43,185 nt of DNA from JADLBR01 sp964651705 (lineage in GTDB: Bacteria; Verrucomicrobiota; Verrucomicrobiia; JADLBR01). The stretch covers positions 1 to 43,185 of the forward strand of contig CAZYWZ010000056.1 of the NCBI GenBank assembly GCA_964651705.1. Reading direction: 5' to 3'. A program made the translations under genes and the position numbers. Under the pieces are notes generated by a model, which was not told where the DNA came from, searched no databases, and saw nothing but the letters and a program-made list of their open reading frames with translations. This document shows, piece by piece, positions 15,534 through 22,730 of the stretch (its first letter is position 1; the number at the start of each line of letters is the position of its first letter).

Positions 15534-15605
15534 AGGCGGAGGCCGGAATCGAACCGGCGAATGGGGCTTTTGCAGAGCCCTGCCTTACCACTTGGCTACT
15601 CCGCC
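15534..15605 (-). tRNA. tRNA-Cys (anticodon GCA)
   Basis: Read on the minus strand it folds as a full cloverleaf: acceptor GGCGGAG/CTCCGCC, a D-arm with GCCAAGTGGTAAGGC, anticodon stem GGGCT/AGCCC around loop CTGCAAA (anticodon GCA), variable CATTC, and T-arm GCCGG-TTCGATT-CCGGC. Discriminator base T (U in the RNA), as usual for tRNA-Cys. CCA is not encoded. Confidence 0.95.
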
Positions 15606-15735
15606 ACTCCAGCGAGCGCGGACTCGCGCCCGCACCCAAGGCGCTCAATCTGCGGTCGATGGGGGACCTTTTCAACCACGAATTCTCGGGCGATCGCGGA
15701 AATCGAGACGATGGGCTTCTCGAATCCCGGCGATT

Positions 15736-15744
15736 TGTTAGCCT
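15736..15744 (+). promoter_or_regulatory. Extended -10 box of the beta-helix gene
   Basis: TGTTAGCCT at 15736-15744 fits an extended -10 (TGn plus TAGCCT), with 6 nt to the ATG at 15751. No good -35 is seen. It supports the upstream ATG as start. Confidence 0.4.
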
Positions 15745-15750
15745 CGTGCC

Positions 15751-18700
15751 ATGCTGCGAAACACCCAGGGGCGCGACGGATCGAGGAACATGCGAAGACG
15801 GATCGCGGCGGGGCGCTGGCGGGTATGGTTGGCCGCGCCCGCGCTGCTGCTGGCGGCGTGCTCGGTCAACGAGCGCCGGCTGCACGTGAGCCCGGCGGGC
15901 GACGACGCGGCGCCGGGGACGCGCGGGGCCCCGTTTCGGACGCTGCACCGGGCCCAGGAGGCGGCCCGCATCCTGGCGCGCGACATGCGCGGCGACGTCA
16001 TCGTCGAGATCGGCCCCGGCGAATACCGCATGGAGCGGCCACTGGTGTTCACCGAGACGGATTCCGGGCGCAACGGGTTCCGGGTCATCTACCGCAGCGC
16101 GGCGGGCCCGGGCAAGGCGGTGATCCTCGGCAGCCAGCCGCTCACCGGATGGCAGCCCCATCGCGACCGGATTTGGAAGGTGGGCCTCCCGCCGAAGACC
16201 GTGTGTCACACGCTGTATGAGAATGGGCGCCGGGCCCACAAGGCGCGATTTCCGAACCTCGAGCGCGATCCCCGGTTTCCGGTGGCGCTGGGGAGATACG
16301 CGATCTCGACGGATGGCACCCCGAAGCAGACCGACAGGCCCCAGAACCGGAGCCGTGGCCCGGGGTGGCTGGAGTACGGCCCGGAGGATGCGCCGCCTAT
16401 CAGCGAGGTCTCGAAGATGCGCCTCCACATCTTCCCGGGCGGGAAGTGCGACTGGGTGCGCGAGGTCCATGCCGTCACCGCGATCGACCCGCAGGCGCGG
16501 CGCCTGACGTTCGACGTCGATCCAATCCACGGGGTCGGGGTCGGCGCCCGCTTCTTCCTCGAGGACGAACTCGGGTTTCTGGACGCCCCCGGCGAGTTCT
16601 TCGTGAGCGAGAAGGAGCAGGCGCTCTATTACATCCCGGAGGGCGAGGGGCATCCCGACGGGCTGAAGATCACCCGCCCGGTGCTGGGGCGGATGATCGA
16701 GTTCCGCGGGAAATCGCGCGATCTGTGCGTCTCGGGCATCGCGCTCGATGGGCTGGCCCTGGCCGAGACCGACAACGCGCCCCCGCAGGCCCTGTGGGCA
16801 TACAACGGCATGAGCGATGGCGCGATGATCTGGTTCAACAATGCCTCGCGCATCGAGATCCGCGACTGCCATCTCAGGAATGGCGGCCGCAGCGGCGTCA
16901 TGATGATCGGCCACAACGTCGGGAACCGGGTGACCGGATGCTGGATCGAGCACATGGGTTTGAATGGCGTGAGCCTCTGCAACCGATTCCTGGCGCCGGG
17001 CGGCAAGGGTCCCACGCAGGACCGGTGCGAGAACAACGCGATCCACAACACCCGGATCAGCCACGTCGGCGAACTCCATACGTACGCCGAATGCGTGACG
17101 GTCTTCAACGCCAGCAGCAACGAGGTGTCCCACTGCGAGCTCGACAACTCCGTGCGGTACGCCATCACCGTCCGCGGCAACACCGGCGCGCAGTACGGTC
17201 CGCCGATCACCACCGGGCACCCGCCCGCGCGCGGGAACCGATTCCACCACATCCGGGTCTCCCGCTGCGGCCAGGACGGGGGGGACATGGGCGCGCTGCA
17301 TGCGGCGGGCCTGAACAACCCGGGCGACGGCAACGTGAACGTGTTCGAGCAGATCACCGTCGCCGACACCGCCACGATCGCCTCGGTGCAAGACATCCCC
17401 CCCGACGGGATCTTCCTGGATTGGCCGAAGATGGCGATGGACCAGATCTTCCGAAACGTCGAGATCGTCCGGTCACAGGGCCAGCCACTCCGAAGCAACG
17501 GCCCCGACAACGAGGCCTCGGCACAGATGGAGAATGTCAGTTGGAGGCCCGGCTTCCGCCAGGACCGGATGGATTACGAGAACATCGGCCTGACGAAGGA
17601 CTTTCCGCCCGAGTTTGGGGAACGGCGCCGCCCGCCCGCCCCGACGCCCGCCCCGGCCCACCTCCGGGGCCGGGCGGATTCGCACGATCGCGTGACGCTG
17701 GAGTGGGAGCCCGTCTCGGGAGAGGGTCAGCCGGAGTACGTGGTGTCGCGCGATGGTACGATCCTCGGCGTCTGCGGGGAACCGCGGTGGGTGGACCAGA
17801 CCGTGACCGAGCTCACGGCTTACCGGTATCGCGTCGCCGCCCGCATCGGGGACTTCTCCCGCTTCGGGCCCGCGTCGGTGCGCAAGGTGGTCACGCCCGC
17901 GGACCGCAAACCGCCCGAGGTCACCGGGGTCCGGGTTTCACCCGATGGACGGCGCGTGCGCGTGGCGTTCAGCGAGCCCGTGGACGCGGCGTCATCCGCA
18001 GAGCTATCCCACTATCGGTTCGAACCGCCGGTGTCGGTGAGCGGCATCCGCCACCGGGGTCCCGCCGCCGTTGAGTTGGATGTCGAGGGGATGGCGCCGG
18101 CCGCGGAGCGCGCCCTCCGGGTCGTCGGGGTCGCCGACCAGTCGGCGGCGCGGAATCGCCTCGCCGACGAGACGGCCCTTCCGGTGGGCCGCTTCGACCT
18201 CACGGTGCGATATTCCCTCGATGCCCCAGCCGGCGACGAGTGGCTGGAGGATGCGTCCGGCGGCGGCGGTGGCGCCAATCTTCACGGGGGCGCGAAGGTC
18301 GAGGCCGGCGCCGGGCCCGGCGGCACCTCGGCGCTGGTGCTCGATGGCGCCCAGGGCTTCGCCGAGGGCCCCGACGACCTCAACCTCGGCCCCGGCGACT
18401 TCACGCTGTGCGTCTGGATATGGCGCGAGAGGGCAGGCGTGATCGTCTCCAAGGGCAACGGCTTCGGCGCGCCCGACCAGTGGTCCTTCGGCGATGGCAG
18501 CCCGGATGCCCCGGGCGGCATCGCGCTCCGGATCAACAACACGTACTTCTCGACCGCGGCGCGCTCGGTGAAAGACCGCCGCTGGATTCACCTCGCCTTC
18601 GTCCGGCGCGGCACCGAGGGCGCCACCTACGTCGACGGATCGCCCAGCGGTGGCCCGCACGACATGTCCGGCATCGGCCCGCTCGTTAACGACCTCCCAC

Positions 18701-18858
18701 TGCGCCTCGGGCGACGCGAGCACCAGCCCAACCCCATGTACTTCAAGGGCAGGATCGCCGGACTCGCCCTCTGGCCCAGGGCACTGAATCCCGACGAGGT
18801 GCGCAAAGAAGCCTCCCCGCCGCAAGGCGCCATTTTCGGGGCCGAAAAGCGGTTTTAA
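15751..18858 (+). CDS. Right-handed beta-helix lipoprotein with Fn3-like, Ig-like and LamG domains
   Basis: A 1,035-residue exported protein. The signal ends in lipobox LLLAAC near residue 37. Residues about 45-610 are a parallel beta-helix of the pectate-lyase/polysaccharide-lyase type, opening with HVSPAGDDAAPGTRGAPFRTL and carrying GNRVTGCWIEHMGLNGV-type rungs. Residues about 630-710 look like Fn3, about 715-805 like an SbsA/Big Ig-like domain, and about 845-1,025 are a LamG/concanavalin-like binding domain. Probable role: binding or cleaving a complex polysaccharide at the cell surface. ATG 15790 is an alternative start. The last codons, IFGAEKRF plus stop, come from dispersed repeat B. 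Confidence 0.85.
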   Translation: MLRNTQGRDGSRNMRRRIAAGRWRVWLAAPALLLAACSVNERRLHVSPAGDDAAPGTRGAPFRTLHRAQEAARILARDMRGDVIVEIGPGEYRMERPLVFTETDSGRNGFRVIYRSAAGPGKAVILGSQPLTGWQPHRDRIWKVGLPPKTVCHTLYENGRRAHKARFPNLERDPRFPVALGRYAISTDGTPKQTDRPQNRSRGPGWLEYGPEDAPPISEVSKMRLHIFPGGKCDWVREVHAVTAIDPQARRLTFDVDPIHGVGVGARFFLEDELGFLDAPGEFFVSEKEQALYYIPEGEGHPDGLKITRPVLGRMIEFRGKSRDLCVSGIALDGLALAETDNAPPQALWAYNGMSDGAMIWFNNASRIEIRDCHLRNGGRSGVMMIGHNVGNRVTGCWIEHMGLNGVSLCNRFLAPGGKGPTQDRCENNAIHNTRISHVGELHTYAECVTVFNASSNEVSHCELDNSVRYAITVRGNTGAQYGPPITTGHPPARGNRFHHIRVSRCGQDGGDMGALHAAGLNNPGDGNVNVFEQITVADTATIASVQDIPPDGIFLDWPKMAMDQIFRNVEIVRSQGQPLRSNGPDNEASAQMENVSWRPGFRQDRMDYENIGLTKDFPPEFGERRRPPAPTPAPAHLRGRADSHDRVTLEWEPVSGEGQPEYVVSRDGTILGVCGEPRWVDQTVTELTAYRYRVAARIGDFSRFGPASVRKVVTPADRKPPEVTGVRVSPDGRRVRVAFSEPVDAASSAELSHYRFEPPVSVSGIRHRGPAAVELDVEGMAPAAERALRVVGVADQSAARNRLADETALPVGRFDLTVRYSLDAPAGDEWLEDASGGGGGANLHGGAKVEAGAGPGGTSALVLDGAQGFAEGPDDLNLGPGDFTLCVWIWRERAGVIVSKGNGFGAPDQWSFGDGSPDAPGGIALRINNTYFSTAARSVKDRRWIHLAFVRRGTEGATYVDGSPSGGPHDMSGIGPLVNDLPLRLGRREHQPNPMYFKGRIAGLALWPRALNPDEVRKEASPPQGAIFGAEKRF

Positions 18859-18921
18859 GGGGTCGACTGCGGCCCTCTCTGCCGCATACGCCTCTGATGC
18901 AGGGCCAAGACCCGTGGTCCG
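18826..18921. repeat. Repeat B, right-half copy
   Basis: Matches the right half of the full element at 19792-19952: a TTTTCGGGG-CCGAAAA palindrome, AAGGGGTCGA, GGCCCTC, CCGCAT, CTGATG and the terminal CCGTGGTCCG at 18912-18921. Its left part is missing, and it overlaps the 3' end of the beta-helix gene, supplying the stop codon. Confidence 0.75.
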
Positions 18922-18992
18922 ACCGTCTTGCCCCGACGGGCTTCCTGGCGGAACGCGGTTGACGCGGGCGGTGCGTGATACATGCTTCTATC

Positions 18993-19250
18993 ATGAAAAC
19001 CGCCACCGTTGCAGACCTCCGCAACCGCTTCCGGCGCGTGTCGGCATGGATCGAGAGCGGCGAGCCCGTCGAGATCGTGAAGCGCGGCAAGCCGTTCGCC
19101 CGGCTCGTGCCCGCCCCTAGGGCGCCGCGCCGCAAGCTCGTGAAACCGGATTTCGCGAAGCGTCGCAAGGCGATCTGGGGGAGCCGGGTGTTCTCCGCCG
19201 CCGAAGTGAAGGCCATGCGCGACGCGGAACTCGAAGGCGAGCAAGGATGA
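18993..19250 (+). CDS. Phd/YefM-type antitoxin
   Basis: An 85-residue antitoxin. The N-terminal MKTATVADLRNRFRRVSAWIESGEPVEIVKRGKPFARLVP is the Phd/YefM DNA-binding fold. The tail (FSAAEVKAMRDAELEGEQ) is the acidic toxin-wrapping segment. It neutralises the PIN toxin and normally autorepresses the operon. The ATG at 18993 is chosen over one 18 nt upstream because homology begins there. The toxin gene overlaps its stop by 4 bp. Confidence 0.85.
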   Translation: MKTATVADLRNRFRRVSAWIESGEPVEIVKRGKPFARLVPAPRAPRRKLVKPDFAKRRKAIWGSRVFSAAEVKAMRDAELEGEQG

Positions 19251-19699
19251 CCGCCTACCCGGATACGTCGTTTCTCTGCGCTCTGTATCGGGCACAGGAC
19301 AACTCCCGCCTGGCGGATGCCGTTTTCGACGCGCTCCAGGAACCCCTGGCCCTCACGTCGTTGCTCGCGTTCGAGTTTCGGCAATCGGTTCGCTATCAAA
19401 CGGCCCTGCACGCCAGGGACCGGCGCAAGGGATACCCGCATGCGGAGGGCGCCCGGATGCTCGCCGATTTCGACAACGACCTTGCCAGCGGCGCGCTGGT
19501 GATTGTCCCAGCCGAATGGCCCGAGGTTCACAGCATTGCCGAGCGGCTGTCCGCCCAGCACACCCCGCGCGGCGCGCACCGTGCCCTTGACGTGCTGCAC
19601 GTCGCCACGGCCATGCACCTTGGGGCGCGCGAACTTCTCTCCTTCGACGCCAACCAGGCGGCGTTGGCCAAGGCCGAGGGACTCGCGGTGCGTCCGTAG
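19247..19699 (+). CDS. VapC-type PIN-domain toxin
   Basis: A 150-residue PIN ribonuclease toxin. The acidic active-site residues are visible: Asp6 in YPDTSFL, Glu43 in LLAFEFRQ, Asp115 in RALDVLHVATA and Asp134 in LLSFDANQ. VapC toxins cut tRNA or rRNA. Start ATG overlaps the antitoxin stop (ATGA). The module is bracketed by repeat B copies on both sides, which could have carried or duplicated around it. Confidence 0.9.
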   Translation: MTAYPDTSFLCALYRAQDNSRLADAVFDALQEPLALTSLLAFEFRQSVRYQTALHARDRRKGYPHAEGARMLADFDNDLASGALVIVPAEWPEVHSIAERLSAQHTPRGAHRALDVLHVATAMHLGARELLSFDANQAALAKAEGLAVRP

Positions 19700-19791
19700 G
19701 TTCCATTCGGATGGTGTAAGAATGTGGTGGAGCACCCACGACCCAAAGCGTTCGCGCGATACCGCAAGCGACTTGGGTTTGAAGTCGGGGT

Positions 19792-19952
19792 CGGACCACG
19801 GGATTCGTCGTTGCGGCAACGGGTTGCGTCGTTTGGAGAGCGGTTCTTGGCCCTTGGGGCCGATTTTCGGGGTCGAAAACCGCTTCTAAGGGGTCGAATC
19901 TGGCCCTCCCTCCCGCATAAGCCCCTGATGTAACGCAGGAATCCGTGGTCCG
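19792..19952. repeat. Repeat B, full MITE-like copy
   Basis: A 161-bp non-coding element with terminal inverted repeats CGGACCACGG (19792-19801) and CCGTGGTCCG (19943-19952). Inner palindromes include GCGGCAACGGGTTGCG-like and TTTTCGGGGTCGAAAA segments. A right-half copy lies at 18826-18921 and a left-half copy at 29744-29824. No transposase is encoded, so it would be moved in trans. Confidence 0.75.
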
Positions 19953-19961
19953 CCCCTGGAA

Positions 19962-20369
19962 ATGATTGTCAATTGTCAAGGGCTGACCCCCGTTGTTGTC
20001 CCTGACCCCCGTTGTTGTCCTCGCGAGAAGAGCGCCGAGTTCGGAGATCCTGTCCGATGGGGCGACGTGAAAGAGATCTTTGCATTCAAGAGAGACATGT
20101 TCGGATTTGATCTGATTTGCCTCGGCTTCCGCCTCGACGGCGACGGCACCTACGCCGAGGTGGACGAGGACTACGACAATTATCAGGAATTTCTCGAGGC
20201 CCTCCCTCAACGGTTTCCCGGCATTCGCCGAGAGTGGTTCTATGACGTTGCCTTCCCAGCTTTCGCGCCATGCCTGCATTCCCTCTGGGGGCAGCCAGGT
20301 ATCGAGGCGATATGGAAGGCACAACAAGGTGATCGTCGCGCCGGGAAAAGCGCGGAACAGGAGGAATGA
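19962..20369 (+). pseudogene. 5'-damaged conserved hypothetical gene
   Basis: The protein-like part begins around VRWGDVKEIFAFKRDMFGFD and runs to AFPAFAPCLHSLWG. It resembles small conserved bacterial proteins in which a W-x-D-V-x-E-I-x-A-F/Y-K-R-D segment lies about 20 residues from the start. Here the N-terminal codons are replaced by repeat-derived sequence, including a perfect tandem 19-bp duplication at 19983-20020, and no convincing start or ribosome site exists (GTG at 20067 would lose the conserved Trp). I infer truncation by the insertion of repeats. Function unknown. Confidence 0.45.
19983..20020. repeat. Perfect tandem duplication, 2 x 19 bp
   Basis: The unit CTGACCCCCGTTGTTGTCC occurs twice without a spacer (19983-20001 and 20002-20020). 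It follows two adjacent ATTGTCA heptamers. It sits between repeat B and the damaged gene. Confidence 0.85.
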
Positions 20370-20883
20370 AACAGAGAAGTGAATGAAACCTGTTAATCTG
20401 TCCCAGCAGGTGAGCCCGATGAGGGCAAGTCCTGCGCCCCTAAAGGTCTGGCCGGCCGGGGGGATAGCGAAGCGCGCTTGCGGGAGGGCAACCGACCGTG
20501 ATCGTAGCCGCGCGGAGCGAGACGGTGGGTTGTGCTATCGAGCCCCGAGATCTGTATAGTTGCGGGAGCAGCCACGGGAAGCCGGGGTGAGCGCCGATCC
20601 CCTCGATCAGGGAGAAGGCAGCAGGGAGGTCCTGAAGATGGCCATGGGACCAAACACCGCCGGGGTCTGAGAACACGACACGCCGCCACAGGGGACAGCC
20701 GTGAACCCGGGAGAGCCATGGGTCTCCCTCTGAGACGGGGCGCGAGAAGGGAAGCGCCACAGAAAGAAGAATCCCGGCAACGCCGATGGGGCCACCGTCC
20801 GGCCCCGGCGCTGAGCGAACAAACGGGCGGCAGGCAAGGGTAGGGTGTGACGAGCGACAAGCAGAGGATCACCCGAGGGACGC

Positions 20884-22314
20884 ATGGCAGTCTTAGCCGA
20901 GCATAGTACCGATGGCCCCGACGAGGGGCCGCAAGCGCGGGGAAGTGAGGTCCAAGCGACCCGCGACAGGGAAGGCGAGGCCGGGCATAACACGCGGAGC
21001 GGCGGAAATACGTGGGAAGGTCGAGTCCCGGAAAGCGTATCCACGAAGCTGCGCCGCATCACAGAACAGGCCAGGAGAGATCCCGGCTTTGTGTTCACCA
21101 ACCTCATGCATCTGGTCGATGTGGTCTTCCTCTGGGAGGCCCACCGCCAGATTCGCAAGGGTGGCGCCACGGGGGTCGATGGGGTCACCGCGGAGGAATA
21201 CGCCAAGGATCTGGTGGGTAATCTGCGGCGGTTGCATCAGACCCTGCGCAGCGGTTGCTACAAGGCCCCGCCGGTAAGGCGGGGCTGGATTCCCAAGGAC
21301 GATGGCAAACAGCGTCCGATCGGGATAACGGCCTTTGAGGACAAGATCGTGCAGAGGGCCGGGGCCATGATCCTGGGAGCGATCTACGAAGTGGACTTCA
21401 GCGAAAGCTCCTACGGGTTCAGGCCGGGGCGCAGCGCCCATCAGGCGTTGCAAGCCCTGCGGCAGAAATGCCTCTGGCTGGGAACCGTCGTCGTCATCGA
21501 CGCGGACATCCAGGGCTACTTCGACACGATCAACCATCGGCATCTGAGGGAGATGCTGCGCCGCAGGATCAACGACGGTGCCCTGCTCCGGCTGATCAAC
21601 AAGTGGTTGAAGGCCGGGGTCATGGAGGGCGAGCGGCTCAGTTACCCGAAGGACGGCACGCCGCAGGGCGGCGTCATCAGCCCGGTGCTGGCCAACATCT
21701 ACCTGCACGAGGTGCTGGACCGTTGGTTCCAGGAGGAGGTCCAACCCCGGATGGATGGGCGAAGCTTCTTCGTCCGTTTTGCCGACGACTTCATCCTGGG
21801 CTTCGCCAACGACGCCGACGCCCGGAAGGTGATGGCGGTCCTGCCGAAGCGGTTCGGCCGGTTCGCGCTCACGGTCCACCCGGACAAGACGCGCCGGCTG
21901 CGCTTCGGGCCGCCCGGAAACGGAAACGACCGGGAAACCGGCAGTTTCGATTTCCTGGGCTTCACCCACTTCTGGGGTCAAACTCGGGGAGGCGGGTGGA
22001 CGATCAAGCGCCGGACCAGCCGGAAACGGCTGACCCGGTCGATGAAGCGGGCCTGGGAATGGTGCCGCCAAAACCTGCACGAGCCGATCCGATGGCAATG
22101 GAAGACATTGGTCAGCAAGCTGCGCGGCCACTACAACTACTACGGGATTCGCGGCAACTACAAGCAGATGGAGGCGCTCTACGAGCACGTATGTGCCAGT
22201 TGGCGTCACTGGCTCAACCGGCGAAGCTCAAAAGGGCGGCGGTCATCCGCCGCCTTCGACAAGCTGCTGGAGAGCTGGCCACTGCCGTTGCCACGAATTG
22301 CGCACGCGGTATGA
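20884..22314 (+). CDS. ltrA: Group II intron reverse transcriptase/maturase
   Basis: A 476-residue LtrA-type protein. The reverse transcriptase blocks are all present: GATGVDGVTAEEYAKDL, KDDGKQRPIGI, YGFRPGRSAHQAL, VIDADIQGYFDTI, GTPQGGVISPVLANIYLH and catalytic FADD with Asp301-Asp302. A maturase (X) domain follows, ending WPLPLPRIAHAV. No HNH endonuclease domain is present. It reverse transcribes and helps splice its own intron. The first about 55 residues are poorly conserved, so a later start is possible. Confidence 0.93.
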   Translation: MAVLAEHSTDGPDEGPQARGSEVQATRDREGEAGHNTRSGGNTWEGRVPESVSTKLRRITEQARRDPGFVFTNLMHLVDVVFLWEAHRQIRKGGATGVDGVTAEEYAKDLVGNLRRLHQTLRSGCYKAPPVRRGWIPKDDGKQRPIGITAFEDKIVQRAGAMILGAIYEVDFSESSYGFRPGRSAHQALQALRQKCLWLGTVVVIDADIQGYFDTINHRHLREMLRRRINDGALLRLINKWLKAGVMEGERLSYPKDGTPQGGVISPVLANIYLHEVLDRWFQEEVQPRMDGRSFFVRFADDFILGFANDADARKVMAVLPKRFGRFALTVHPDKTRRLRFGPPGNGNDRETGSFDFLGFTHFWGQTRGGGWTIKRRTSRKRLTRSMKRAWEWCRQNLHEPIRWQWKTLVSKLRGHYNYYGIRGNYKQMEALYEHVCASWRHWLNRRSSKGRRSSAAFDKLLESWPLPLPRIAHAV

Positions 22315-22415
22315 ACCAAAGCGGATCTTCCAGTCAGGACAGTGACGTTGTGCGTCCCTTGGGGCCGCGGTCCCTGGGGGATGGCGGAGTGGCCACAAAA
22401 CCACCTCGCTCTGAG

Positions 22416-22449
22416 GAACCGGATGAGTTAAAGGCTCACGTCCGGGTCT
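22416..22449 (+). ncRNA. Group II intron domain V
   Basis: A 34-nt hairpin, the ribozyme's catalytic core: CCGGA/TCCGG lower stem, two-nt CG bulge, TGAG/CTCA upper stem and a TAAA-type loop. The common bacterial form begins GAGCC; here it begins GAACC, so the catalytic triad position reads AAC instead of AGC, and the basal pairs are weaker. Confidence 0.7.
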
Positions 22450-22483
22450 GTGGGGGGAGTCGGGCGATAATCCCGGCTCCTAC

Positions 22484-22730
22484 CCGGAAGGTGAACCGCC
22501 CCAATAGTGCTCGTTTCGGGCTGGCGAGGGAGGGTGGTCCCGGCCAGCATGGCTTTGCGGTGCCCTTCAGGCGGTCACCTCATCACCAGCGTTGACCTCA
22601 GAAGGATGATGCTGGTGGCACGCAGGCGGGACAGACGCGGTGACCACCGGAGACAGAGGGAGATCTGAGGGGGATGCCGGGACCGACGGACCAGAACCTA
22701 AACCGGTCGAACCACGTCGTGATGAATGCG
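22484..22730. other. Gap after the group II intron
   Basis: No gene recognised. A CACCAGC (about 22579) and GCTGGTG (about 22612) pair could form a hairpin between the convergent intron and radical SAM gene. Sequence is GC-rich and repeat-like. Confidence 0.4.

Larger units (their letters stand above)
20410..22483 (+). mobile_element. Group II intron, complete, with intron-encoded protein
   Basis: The 5' end reads GTGAGCCCGATGAGGGCAAG at 20410, close to the GUGYG consensus. About 470 nt of structured RNA (domains I-III) precede the reverse transcriptase gene, which sits in domain IV. Domain V is at 22416-22449, and a domain VI hairpin (GGGAGTCGGG with CCCGGCTCC) ends in TAC at 22481-22483. 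The flanking exons are CCCAGCAG and CCGGAAGG. It lies in an intergenic repeat-rich zone next to the damaged gene and interrupts no recognisable gene. Boundaries are by eye. Confidence 0.85.

Noticed and set aside
15502..17391. A 629-codon minus-strand open frame
   Set aside because: It is antisense to the beta-helix protein and runs through the tRNA-Cys gene; the translation has no domain.
19962..20020. Short CRISPR-like tandem repeat
   Set aside because: Only two units with no spacers and no cas genes; it is a plain tandem duplication. No CRISPR array was seen anywhere in the window.
20893..22209. Long minus-strand frame opposite the reverse transcriptase
   Set aside because: The plus-strand translation has all reverse transcriptase blocks; the antisense frame is composition-driven.
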